Below are positions 45,911 to 53,368 of a DNA stretch of 64,000 nucleotides, in pieces. The position numbers and the translations under genes are program-made. Numbering within the stretch: position 1 is the stretch's first letter; the number at the start of each line of letters is the position of its first letter. The stretch covers positions 1 through 64,000 of the forward strand of contig JAEXNT010000010.1 in assembly GCA_023439545.1 (NCBI GenBank), read 5' to 3'. This DNA is from Bacillota bacterium. Lineage in GTDB: Bacteria > Bacillota > Clostridia > Acetivibrionales > DTU013. The notes under the pieces are model-generated. The model was not told where the DNA came from. It worked only from the letters and a program-made list of their open reading frames with translations, and ran no database searches.

Positions 45911-46672
45911 CTATTTTACTTTCATGCGGTAGGAAACAACTTTACCGATAACATTGATCTCTTTCGGATCAGTGAGGAAGTCAAGAAGATATTTTCTGTT
46001 TTCAGGAATAAGTATTATGATATTTTGATACTTGTAGTACCTTCTTACATTGGGCGATAGGTTGCCTGGCTTTTCATAAAGTACGATATCGTTATTCTCA
46101 GGCTCTTTCCCGTTATATGGCATAAACTTGATTTGTGCCTCTTTGGGTATTAGAGGTTCCATTGTATCTGCATTCGCGAATATGTGGTAATCGCCGTTCT
46201 CGTAAAAAATTTCTTTGATGCCAGTTTTAATATAGTTGTATGCATCGGCAAAAGGCTTAATCTTCCTATAGTTTTCGGCTTTTTGAAGATGTGCCATGGA
46301 CGAATCCAGGCTGACAATAAGGTTATTGGTCTTAATGCTTTCCTGCATTTCTTTTTTTATGGTATCAGAATTATCAGGCAAAACGACAAGCAGCCGTTTA
46401 TTAAGTTCACCCATCATTACAAAAGCGTCTTTTATGATCTGTGGCGCTCTTTCGAAATAACCTTCGAGTATAAGGTGTAAAGGATCCGCAGAGCAAACAT
46501 CAGCTAAAGCCTTTGATATTTCTTCGGAAGGCGGAGGCAGTTTGCCTGTCTGGAGCTGGCTGATATATGAGGGTACAACCGATACGCCGAGTGTCTCACA
46601 ACGGTTTGAAATCTCTTTTAGAGATAAACCGCTTTCCTTAATCATATTTGAAAGAATATCCTTGTAAGCCAT
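45911..46672 (-). CDS. XRE-family repressor with S24/LexA-like C-terminal domain
   Basis: A 253-residue regulator. The N-terminal helix-turn-helix (about 1-60) reads KEISNRCETLGVSVVPSYISQLQTG. The C-terminal half (about 140-250) resembles the S24 peptidase fold of LexA and cI: FANADTMEPLIPKEAQI, where the usual catalytic Ser of the GDSM-type motif is replaced (ADTM), so self-cleavage is doubtful. It probably keeps the element's rep and int genes silent. I use the ATG at 46672 because GAGGTG lies 6 bases upstream. It is divergent from those genes across a region with two operator-like palindromes. Confidence 0.8.
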   Translation of the reverse strand: MAYKDILSNMIKESGLSLKEISNRCETLGVSVVPSYISQLQTGKLPPPSEEISKALADVCSADPLHLILEGYFERAPQIIKDAFVMMGELNKRLLVVLPDNSDTIKKEMQESIKTNNLIVSLDSSMAHLQKAENYRKIKPFADAYNYIKTGIKEIFYENGDYHIFANADTMEPLIPKEAQIKFMPYNGKEPENNDIVLYEKPGNLSPNVRRYYKYQNIIILIPENRKYLLDFLTDPKEINVIGKVVSYRMKVK

Positions 46673-46744
46673 AAAATACACCTCGTGAGTAATTATATAA
46701 TACTTGTCCTTTAAAATCAAAACTATCATGGTTTGTAAATAACT

Positions 46745-46829
46745 GAATGATATTTTATTCATAAATTATTGACATTACCAGTATTTAGTTATAAGATAAA
46801 TTCAGGAAAAGCTGAATAAAATATTATTC
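46745..46829 (+). promoter_or_regulatory. Promoter flanked by two operator-like palindromes
   Basis: GAATGATATTTTATTC (46745-46760) and GAATAAAATATTATTC (46814-46829) are inverted copies of each other differing at one base, each nearly palindromic. Between them lies TTGACA (46769-46774), a 17-bp spacer and TAAGAT (46792-46797), reading towards the mobility genes. This is the expected target of the adjacent repressor. Confidence 0.65.
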
Positions 46830-46910
46830 ATAAAAATTTAAATTACTTAGCATTATTTATCACTATTTATTATTATCTAGTTTTATTTAGCGTTAGAAAG
46901 GAGTGAGAAA

Positions 46911-47069
46911 TTGAAAGCTGAAGAATCTGCAAAAATATGCGATATGACGTCGCGATTGATAGCATTCATACTCTGGCAGGGAGCAGATTTTGAAAGCAAA
47001 AAGAAAAAGGTACTTCGAGAACTGTACCAGATAAAGGATTACTGCAAGAAGCGCGAAAACCAAATTTAA
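46911..47069 (+). CDS. Small protein of the mobile element (52 aa)
   Basis: A TTG start with GAAAGGAG 8 bases upstream opens a 52-residue, Lys-rich, apparently helical protein (MKAEESAKICDMTSRLIAF...). It has no motif I recognise. It is the first gene after the operator-controlled promoter and is followed by a second small gene 14 bp on. Excisionase or transfer accessory roles are common for genes at this place, but nothing in the sequence proves either. Confidence 0.6.
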   Translation: MKAEESAKICDMTSRLIAFILWQGADFESKKKKVLRELYQIKDYCKKRENQI

Positions 47070-47083
47070 AGGAGGTAGAAACT

Positions 47084-47248
47084 ATGGAGCAGCAGGAGGT
47101 AAATGACTTAAAGTGTGTTGCGGAGGAGATCAAGAGACTCGCAATTAAGATAATGCAAGGGACAGGTTCAAAGTATGTAAGTGTTCAGGAAATCGAAGGA
47201 GAGATCGTTATCGGCTATTACCTCGACCTCCAGGCGAAAACTGCGTAG
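47084..47248 (+). CDS. Small protein of the mobile element (54 aa)
   Basis: A 54-residue acidic protein (MEQQEVNDLKCVAEEIKRL...) with a perfect AAAGGAGG site 8 bases before ATG. I do not recognise it. An N-terminal helix is followed by a strand-rich tail (KYVSVQEIEGEIVIGYYL). It is cotranscribed with the 52-residue gene and followed by the inverted-repeat region. Confidence 0.6.
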   Translation: MEQQEVNDLKCVAEEIKRLAIKIMQGTGSKYVSVQEIEGEIVIGYYLDLQAKTA

Positions 47249-47260
47249 CCGCATAATAGA

Positions 47261-47484
47261 TGATGCCCTGTTTGGCATCGCTCTTTGGCTCCAAGGCATG
47301 GCGGAGGCTCCGAAATGTCGGGGTGAACGTGGAATAAATAGAACTCGTGACCCGTGAGACAGGCCTTTATGCCGCGAAAGCACCTTGACATTTTGGAAAT
47401 GAGCGACCCGTGAGAAATGACCCGTGAGATATGCGAATAGCCATGCTAGCCTGTTGTTGGCGATGCCAAACCTACAGGGCATGA
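47261..47484. other. Long inverted-repeat region, candidate structured RNA or single-strand origin
   Basis: TGATGCCCTGTTTGGCATCGC (47261-47281) is matched at 20 of 21 positions by the reverse complement of 47460-47484, apart from a 4-nt insertion there. The 180 bp between the arms are GC-richer than the rest of the element and contain three copies of GACCCGTGAGA (47349-47359, 47405-47415, 47419-47429). No credible ORF crosses it. It could fold as one large RNA, or serve as a sso/iteron region for the rolling-circle relaxase. Confidence 0.55.
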
Positions 47485-47727
47485 CCCTAAAGGAATATTA
47501 GTCTTTAATGTAAGCAAGAGCGGAGAAGAAATTTACAAGTGAGAATAGGAAAAAGGAAGCCAAGATATGTATTTTCATATGGCATAATAGCATAACAAGA
47601 ACTGCTAAAATGCTTACGCATGAGATAAAAAATAAGGTATTCGTTTTGTTCATTGATAAAAAATGCTTCATAAACTAATTATTACATAAAGATACTAAAT
47701 AAACAATCACCCGGAAATTTCGGTTTT

Positions 47728-47752
47728 CCCCCCTCCTTACTATCAGGGGGGG
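47728..47752 (+). promoter_or_regulatory. oriT/nick-site hairpin of MOBT type
   Basis: CCCCCC (47728-47733), a 12-nt loop ending CTATCA, then GGGGGGG (47746-47752). This is the build of the oriT hairpins of ICEBs1/Tn916-type elements nicked by Rep_trans relaxases, where CTAACA precedes the G run. It lies 70 bp before the relaxase gene. Apart from this, 47485-47821 shows no gene. Confidence 0.7.
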
Positions 47753-47821
47753 CTAAAAATTCCGACTACACCCGTTACAATACTGATATCGTACTTTAGA
47801 GATATTTTGGAGGTTAAAAAA

Positions 47822-48907
47822 ATGTATTTACCAATGATAGATACCCTGCTCATGTTTATTGATGTCGAGCAATACGATGACATTATAGATTCACTTCTCA
47901 GCCGGCTCGAACCGAAAAAGGAAGAAGCTAAATTGGCATTAAGGAATAACGTGAGTAAGATCATTTCAATTGAAATAGGTTCAATGACATTCGAAGTGCT
48001 TGCAAACGGTAAAAAGGGCTATTCCTACATACTTCACAATGACCTGTATGAAATAGATATTGCCGAATACAGGTCGAAAAACAAAGACTTCTATCCCATC
48101 TTCATAAAAATCAAATCCGAATGCCTCTGGGCCTATGGGCCGTTCCAGGCATGGTCGAACATCCGGCAATGGGTACAAGAGAATATAGGAGAGGTCATTG
48201 ATAATAAAATCAGCAGGATAGATTTATGCTGCCATACCGATGACCTCCTATTGACGGAAACTGATTTCGATAGTAGGTTTAAAGGCCAGTATTACACACA
48301 GACGGCCTATTGGTTCCGCCGAAAAGTAAACGCTATGACATTCGGATCGAGCGCCAGCGAGAAGATATTCGGGCGTATTTATAACAAGGTGCTTGAAATA
48401 ACACAGAAAAAGACAAAGACGTGGTTCTATGAAATCTGGAAAGATGCCGGTATGCAATGCGGTAAGGTCTGGAACATAGAATTCCAGATTAACCGGGAAT
48501 TCTTGAAAGAACGCAATATAAATACTGTTGAAGATGCTTATGAAAACATCGGTAGTTTGTGGAATTATTGTACCCGGCAATGGCTCGTGAAAATTGAGAA
48601 TGACGATGAAAATATTTCACGGTGCAGCATAAATGAAAAATGGCTTCAAGTTCAGGATTGCTTTCATCAATATGCTTCAAGGCCTTTAGTAAAGCGGGAA
48701 ATTCAGCTTAATATGGATGCGGAAGCGATGGTTCCATCCACATACGGCAATATTACTACCTTTGCCGCAAAGCTGGGAATGAAAGACCCGGCAATGGCTC
48801 TGAACACCTTGTACAAAAAGGGTGAGAGCTATCTTAAAACAAAGAAATCGAATTTCAAAAACATGGTCACGAAGAAGGAAGCTCTATTGGACAAGGGCTT
48901 TCATTAA
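47822..48907 (+). CDS. Rep_trans replication initiation factor/MOBT-type relaxase
   Basis: A 361-residue protein of the Rep_trans family, which includes plasmid rolling-circle initiators and the ICE relaxases NicK and Orf20. Seen are the ISRIDLCCHTDD strand (about 140-150), AMTFGSSASEKIFGRIYNKVLEI, and WNIEFQINREFLKE with conserved acidic residues, followed by a helical tail. It should nick one strand at the nearby oriT hairpin and stay bound through a tyrosine. The ATG at 47822 is chosen because GGAGG lies 8 bases upstream. It is followed 17 bp later by the integrase. Confidence 0.85.
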   Translation: MYLPMIDTLLMFIDVEQYDDIIDSLLSRLEPKKEEAKLALRNNVSKIISIEIGSMTFEVLANGKKGYSYILHNDLYEIDIAEYRSKNKDFYPIFIKIKSECLWAYGPFQAWSNIRQWVQENIGEVIDNKISRIDLCCHTDDLLLTETDFDSRFKGQYYTQTAYWFRRKVNAMTFGSSASEKIFGRIYNKVLEITQKKTKTWFYEIWKDAGMQCGKVWNIEFQINREFLKERNINTVEDAYENIGSLWNYCTRQWLVKIENDDENISRCSINEKWLQVQDCFHQYASRPLVKREIQLNMDAEAMVPSTYGNITTFAAKLGMKDPAMALNTLYKKGESYLKTKKSNFKNMVTKKEALLDKGFH

Positions 48908-48924
48908 GCAAGTGTGAGGTCAGT

Positions 48925-50157
48925 ATGGCAAGAAAGCGCGCCAATGGCGAGGGCACTATTTTTCAACGAAAAAGTGACAAGCAATGGGTCGGCCGTATCC
49001 CGATCGGCTATAAGCCGGATGGCAGCATTAAGGAGCATACCGTCTACGGCAGAACTCAAAAAGAGGTAAAAAACAAGCTGGACGAGGCAAAGGGAAATGT
49101 CAGGAATAATACCTTTGTTGAACCTCATAAGGTCACTATGCAGCAATGGCTCGATACCTGGCTGAACATAACGATAAAAGGCTCGATAAAGGATACGACC
49201 TGGCTGATATACGAAAGCCTTATCAAGAATCATATAAACCCTGAAATCGGTGGCATCAGGCTTTTGAGCCTTCAGACTTCCCATATCCAGAAGCTATATA
49301 ATGACAAGCTGTACGGTGGACGATCTGACAAAAAGAAGAATAAGGAGACAGGTGAACTTGAACAAAAGGAAGGCGGTTTGTCTCCAAAGACCATCCGGCA
49401 TATTCACCAAGTCATCAAAGGATCACTCGACCAAGCCGTAAAGGAAAGATACCTTCAGGTCAATCCGGCAGATGCCGTCAAACTTCCAAAGCTGATAAAG
49501 AAGGAAATGAAAACGCTCAATATAGAGCAGGTACGGAAATTCCTTGACACTGCATCCTCTGATAAATTCTATAAACGCTACTATGCCGCTTACCTTCTGG
49601 AATTATATACTGGCCTGCGGCGTGGTGAGCTGCTTGGATTGCGATGGAAGGATATTGATTTCAAGACCTGTACTGTTAAGGTCGTTCAGCAGCTTGTCAA
49701 AGTAGGTAGCTCTCATGTCTTGAGAGAATTAAAAACGGAATCATCACAAAACAGGGTAATTGCAATTACCGAAGATGTTATCCAGGCACTTAAGGAGCAT
49801 AAAAAGAACAAAGCCGCAGAGTATGAGTTTATCGGGTATGAAGAGGCAGATATCAAAAAAATGCTGTCAGAATGGCTTGTATTCACAAATGAACTTGGTA
49901 ACCTTCTTCAACCCAGAAACTTTCTGCGTAACTTTAAAGGAGCTTTAAAGGCCTCCGGAATAGAGCCGATAAGATTCCATGATATGCGGCACACCTTCGC
50001 CCTGCTTTCATTACAGCAGGGCGTAGATATAAAAACGCTTCAATCAGACCTGGGTCATGAGAGCATTGAAACGACCCTCGACCGATACGGGCACGTGAAT
50101 GAGGAAATGAAAAGGGATGCGGCAAATAAAAGAAAAAAACTCTTAAATAGTATGTAA
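48925..50157 (+). CDS. Tyrosine recombinase (site-specific integrase)
   Basis: A 410-residue integrase. Residues 1-60 form an arm-binding AP2-like domain (RANGEGTIFQRKSDKQWVGRI), about 65-175 the SAM-like core-binding domain, and about 200-405 the catalytic domain. Catalytic residues are visible: Arg in TGLRRGELLGL, His-x-x-Arg in FHDMRHTFA, His in LGHESIETT and the Tyr in LDRYGHV. It should recombine the tRNA-Pro 3' end with the element's att. It is cotranscribed with the relaxase gene. Confidence 0.95.
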   Translation: MARKRANGEGTIFQRKSDKQWVGRIPIGYKPDGSIKEHTVYGRTQKEVKNKLDEAKGNVRNNTFVEPHKVTMQQWLDTWLNITIKGSIKDTTWLIYESLIKNHINPEIGGIRLLSLQTSHIQKLYNDKLYGGRSDKKKNKETGELEQKEGGLSPKTIRHIHQVIKGSLDQAVKERYLQVNPADAVKLPKLIKKEMKTLNIEQVRKFLDTASSDKFYKRYYAAYLLELYTGLRRGELLGLRWKDIDFKTCTVKVVQQLVKVGSSHVLRELKTESSQNRVIAITEDVIQALKEHKKNKAAEYEFIGYEEADIKKMLSEWLVFTNELGNLLQPRNFLRNFKGALKASGIEPIRFHDMRHTFALLSLQQGVDIKTLQSDLGHESIETTLDRYGHVNEEMKRDAANKRKKLLNSM

Positions 50158-50229
50158 ATATATAATTTTATTGTATAATTTAGTATGTAAAGAAATTGGA
50201 AGTATATTTTTGTTTTAATAAGGTGTTGT

Positions 50230-50961
50230 ATGACAAAAAGAAATGTCTTAAACGATTTGAGGGTTTTCAAAGGTAGAGGGTTTTATAAAAGATTTAAAGA
50301 TATATATGCTAGATTACCAGTAACTAAATGCGATGGATGTGGTATATGTTGTTCTGATCCTCCTAAAATTACCTATCCAGAATTTCTATATATTTTTAAT
50401 TATTTTGAAGAAAATTTTAATAGTAGTCAGAAAATTAGCTTTTACAGATACGCAATAAAGGAATGTTTTTATGATTTAGTCATGAAAAGGAGTCCTTGTG
50501 TTTTCTTAGATGATAGTAACAAATGCCTTATATATCCGGTATCCCCCATATCATGTAAAAGGTGGGGTACACAATCGGAGAATATAAATAATAAGGATTG
50601 GGAATCCGATTTAAAGCAAGGGAAGGACTACCAAAAACATTATAAAAAATTAGGGATAATCATACCTGATGAGGTTGTTTTTAATAGAACTCCGTTTTGT
50701 AACAAGGTCAAAATAATTAGTAATCCATACAAATTTAATATTGATGATTACGATAATATTTATAAAGAAATCTTAGATATAATTGCTTTTTACGGAGATA
50801 GAAATAATCCATCTTATAACTTACCAAGTTATCTTATAGAACTTATTAATGGTAAGCCGATGTATTCCGAGAGAATTGAAATGATAAAAAAGTATCAGAA
50901 TGGCGATAAAGAAGCAATCGAAAATTATGCAAATAATATCAGTCTAGAAAATGTGATTTGA
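50230..50961 (+). CDS. YkgJ-family cysteine-cluster protein (cargo)
   Basis: A 243-residue protein has the YkgJ zinc/iron-chelating cysteine cluster: CDGCGICCSDPP (about 34-45), then CVFLDDSNKCLIYPVSPISC (about 90-109). A long C-terminal region (about 120-243) is specific to this protein. The biochemical role of the family is poorly known. It is strongly AT-rich, lies between the integrase and the right att, and so is cargo. The ribosome site (AAGGTG) is weak. Confidence 0.75.
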   Translation: MTKRNVLNDLRVFKGRGFYKRFKDIYARLPVTKCDGCGICCSDPPKITYPEFLYIFNYFEENFNSSQKISFYRYAIKECFYDLVMKRSPCVFLDDSNKCLIYPVSPISCKRWGTQSENINNKDWESDLKQGKDYQKHYKKLGIIIPDEVVFNRTPFCNKVKIISNPYKFNIDDYDNIYKEILDIIAFYGDRNNPSYNLPSYLIELINGKPMYSERIEMIKKYQNGDKEAIENYANNISLENVI

Positions 50962-50990
50962 ACTACTTGAATTTATTATTCAGCACAAAA

Positions 50991-51086
50991 TCCCGTTAGT
51001 ACAAAATTAGTACAAAACCTTCATTTCAGGGCATAAAAATAGCGGTTTTCATTTGCTGAAACCCGCTTCTTTTATGTGGTCGGAGT
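50991..51086. repeat. tRNA-Pro downstream flank (partner of scar B)
   Basis: This contains the arm-type repeat (50995-51014), CTTCATTTCAGGGCATAAAA and the tRNA terminator hairpin. The same series recurs at 41220-41306. Confidence 0.75.
51041..51074 (-). terminator. tRNA-Pro terminator
   Basis: Minus-strand GCGGGTTTCAG...TGAAAACCGCT pairing lies 2 bp beyond the tRNA 3' end. Confidence 0.6.
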
Positions 51087-51152
51087 GACTGGATTTGAAC
51101 CAGCGGCCTCTTGGTCCCGAACCAAGCGCGCTACCATCTGCGCTACACCCCG
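51077..51152 (-). tRNA. tRNA-Pro (anticodon CGG)
   Basis: A 76-nt cloverleaf on the minus strand. Acceptor CGGGGTG pairs with CACTCCG (one G-U), D-arm GCGCAGATGGTAGCGC, anticodon stem CTTGG/CCAAG with loop TTCGGGA, T-arm CTGGTTCAAATCCAG, and an encoded ACCA end. The CGG anticodon reads the proline codon CCG. Its 3' half is repeated at 44706-44750, showing that the gene is an integration target that is restored on insertion. Confidence 0.95.
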
Positions 51153-51344
51153 GTATGCTCTTTCGAAAAACCGCTTTCTTATTTTAACACCATTGCTCCG
51201 TTTGCGCAACAGGGAAATTTAAGATTTACCGAATTTACGTCGGCCTGAGATTAAGCGCTGCGATCTGGCTTTGTCCGGTTGGGAATTCGGATCGATCTTT
51301 AAAAGAACTGGTCAAAAAGCTTTACTTTTAACGTCTGTAATATT

Positions 51345-51373
51345 ACTATACCACAATTTTACATTAAAATCAA
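51345..51373 (-). promoter_or_regulatory. Promoter reading towards tRNA-Pro
   Basis: On the minus strand TTGATT (51373-51368) and TATAGT (51350-51345) are separated by 17 bp, about 190 bp before the tRNA. I see nothing else in 51153-51517. Confidence 0.45.
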
Positions 51374-51523
51374 TTGACATAGTTGCCCAAAGCGCCGGCA
51401 AATGATTGTAAAACTCGGCAATGGAAGATGTTTGACGTTGGATGTAAAATATCACTTACCGTTTGCGGTTTGATGTATGCGGTATGGCCGAAAACGGCAT
51501 AATTATTAACCGGAGGGATGTTT

Positions 51524-52447
51524 ATGGAAATCAGTAAAGGTGCGATCACTGCTATAGTTACAGCTTTTGGGCGGGCATATCACTCGTTGTATGACGAACC
51601 TAAAATATTCGATGACTTTCTGGCGAAGGATATGATGACCCGGGAGACCTTCGACTTCATCGGCCACAGCCTGGCAAGCTCCCTGAGCTTCTTTGATCCT
51701 GAAACGGCTGCGCGGCAGCTGCCTGAACAGGAATCCCTTGCGTATGTGATGAGAGCCCAGTCCGCTCCTATATCGCTCGCGCGTGCAAGGTTCATGGAGG
51801 ATTATCTTGAGAAAGCGGTCGGGGAAGGCTTCACGCAATATGTTATACTTGGGGCAGGAATGGACACTTTTGCATTCCGCAGGCCAGATATGCTGGAACG
51901 CCTGAGGTTTTTTGAACTTGATCAGCCTGTTACACAGGGCTACAAACGGGCGAGGATTGGCGAGCTCGGGTGGAAGGAGCCAAAAAACCTCAGCTTCATA
52001 CCGATAGATCTTTCCCAGGAAGACATGGCTGTCGCGCTTATAAATGCAGGGTTCGACAAGGCGGAGAAGAGTGTCTTCAACTGGCTGGGAGTGACGTACT
52101 ACCTTGAGAAGGACGACGTACTTTCGACTTTCAGCAGGATTGCCGGAGTTGCCGCTTCGGGGAGTATGGTAGTATTCGATTACCTTGATAAGGATGCCTT
52201 TGATGACGTCAAAGCTTCCAAACGTGTAAAGGCGGCGCGCGAAATTGTTAGTAATGCGGGAGAACCCATGAAATCAGGCTTTGAAAAAGATGAAATGAGG
52301 GTTTTACTGGCCGGCGCCGGTTTGGAGCTTGTCGAGGATATGGATACCACTGCGACGCAAAATGCTTATTTCAGCGGCCGCACCGACGGTTATACGGCAC
52401 TGGAGCACTTCCACATCGCAAGGGCGAAGGTGCTTCCGCAACTATAA
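51524..52447 (+). CDS. Class I SAM-dependent methyltransferase (leucine carboxyl methyltransferase-like)
   Basis: A 307-residue protein of the LCM-like/TIGR00027-type methyltransferases. The SAM-binding motif is YVILGAGMDTFAFR (about 105-118), followed by the acidic strand FFELDQP that binds the ribose, and NWLGVTYYL near 185-193. Relatives are O-methyltransferases of polyketide-type and unknown substrates. The ATG at 51524 is favoured over 51518 by spacing from GGAGG. The last six codons and stop form the first unit of an 18-bp tandem repeat. Confidence 0.85.
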   Translation: MEISKGAITAIVTAFGRAYHSLYDEPKIFDDFLAKDMMTRETFDFIGHSLASSLSFFDPETAARQLPEQESLAYVMRAQSAPISLARARFMEDYLEKAVGEGFTQYVILGAGMDTFAFRRPDMLERLRFFELDQPVTQGYKRARIGELGWKEPKNLSFIPIDLSQEDMAVALINAGFDKAEKSVFNWLGVTYYLEKDDVLSTFSRIAGVAASGSMVVFDYLDKDAFDDVKASKRVKAAREIVSNAGEPMKSGFEKDEMRVLLAGAGLELVEDMDTTATQNAYFSGRTDGYTALEHFHIARAKVLPQL

Positions 52448-52552
52448 GCGCTTCCGCAACTATAAGCGCTTCCGCAATTATGAGTGCTTCAGTAACTATA
52501 GGTGCTTTCGTAACCATAAAGTGCTTTAGTATCCATGAATGCTTTCATAATC
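52430..52552 (+). repeat. 18-bp tandem repeat growing from the methyltransferase stop codon
   Basis: About 6.8 units follow each other: GTGCTTCCGCAACTATAA (52430-52447, the gene's own last codons and stop), then 52448, 52466, 52484, 52502 (19 bp), 52521 and a partial at 52539. Divergence rises with distance from the gene. Confidence 0.9.
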
Positions 52553-52555
52553 AAT

Positions 52556-52574
52556 TCTTAAGGTTTTCATAAGA
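52556..52574 (+). promoter_or_regulatory. Operator upstream of the VanR-like regulator gene
   Basis: TCTTAAGGTTTTCATAAGA contains CTTAAG and CATAAG in direct orientation 11 bp apart, the layout of OmpR/PhoB-type sites. 17 of 19 bases match 54834-54852. A TATAAT lies at 52613-52618 with no good -35 box, consistent with activation. Confidence 0.65.
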
Positions 52575-52659
52575 AAAATCTTATTATGTTTATTGCAATT
52601 TTATAGTACTATTATAATTGGCATACAAATTATCGGGCGGAAAGAAGGTGATCGGAATT

Positions 52660-53367
52660 ATGGACGCCGGTATTCTGGTGGTTGACGATGAACAGGCCAT
52701 AGCGGACCTGGTCGAGGTTTACCTTAAAAGTGAAGGCTTCACGGTATATAAATGCTATAATGGGAAAGAGGCGCTTAAGGTCATCGAAGCTGAAAAGCTC
52801 GAGCTTGCAGTGCTTGACGTAATGCTGCCCGATATCGATGGCTTTACTATCTGCCGGAAGATCCGTGAAAAACATAATTTTCCGGTCATCATGTTGACGG
52901 CGAAAGAAGAGGAAATCGACAAAATAACGGGCTTGACGCTCGGCGCCGATGACTACATGACAAAGCCGTTCCGGCCGCTGGAGCTTGTCGCCCGGGTCAA
53001 AGCACAGCTGCGCAGGTTTACAAGATACAATTCCCCAGAGCCCGTACAGACAGAGCACGAGGAAAATCTGATCGAGTTTTCCGGCCTTGCTCTGGACAGG
53101 AATACGCATGAATGTACTATGAACGAAAGGCAGCTTAACCTCACGCCTACTGAGTTCTCGATACTTTGGGAACTGTGCTCCAACAGGGGGCGCGTGGTCA
53201 GTTCAGAGGAACTGTTCAGCAGGGTGTGGGGAGAAAAATATTTCAGCAACAGCAATAATACCGTTATGGTTCATATACGGCACCTGAGGGATAAAATGCA
53301 TGATTCCGCGGAGCGCCCGAAATTCATAAAAACAGTGTGGGGGGTCGGCTATAAAATTGATAAGTAA
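52660..53367 (+). CDS. VanR-like OmpR-family response regulator
   Basis: A 235-residue regulator. The receiver domain has the acidic pair at Asp9-Asp10, the phosphorylation site Asp53 in LAVLDVMLPD and Lys in TKPFRPLEL (about 104). The C-terminal winged helix (about 135-230) has LTPTEFSILWELCSNRGRVVS and VMVHIRHLRDKM...IKTVWGVGYKI. It is closest by eye to VanR-type regulators. It probably binds the shared 19-bp sites before itself and the carboxypeptidase gene. An AAGAAGG site precedes the ATG. The kinase gene starts 2 bp after its stop. Confidence 0.9.
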   Translation: MDAGILVVDDEQAIADLVEVYLKSEGFTVYKCYNGKEALKVIEAEKLELAVLDVMLPDIDGFTICRKIREKHNFPVIMLTAKEEEIDKITGLTLGADDYMTKPFRPLELVARVKAQLRRFTRYNSPEPVQTEHEENLIEFSGLALDRNTHECTMNERQLNLTPTEFSILWELCSNRGRVVSSEELFSRVWGEKYFSNSNNTVMVHIRHLRDKMHDSAERPKFIKTVWGVGYKIDK

Positions 53368-53368
53368 T

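Larger units (their letters stand above)
44706..51121 (+). mobile_element. Integrated mobilizable element (IME) in tRNA-Pro(CGG)
   Basis: About 6.4 kb is bounded by 45-bp direct repeats of the tRNA-Pro 3' end. It holds a tyrosine integrase, a Rep_trans/MOBT relaxase with an oriT-like hairpin, a LexA/cI-like repressor, two small genes and AT-rich cargo. There is no coupling protein or mating-pore gene, so it would need a helper to transfer. The boundaries rest on the repeats, and the mobility class on gene content. Confidence 0.8.

Noticed and set aside
47168..47482. Minus-strand 104-codon frame over the inverted-repeat region
   Set aside because: It is Arg/Ser-rich with no ribosome site, and its span coincides with the repeat structure, which better explains the lack of stops.
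52329..52529. Short ORF encoding RFRNYK repeats
   Set aside because: It is an alternate-frame reading of the 18-bp tandem repeat that starts inside the methyltransferase gene.
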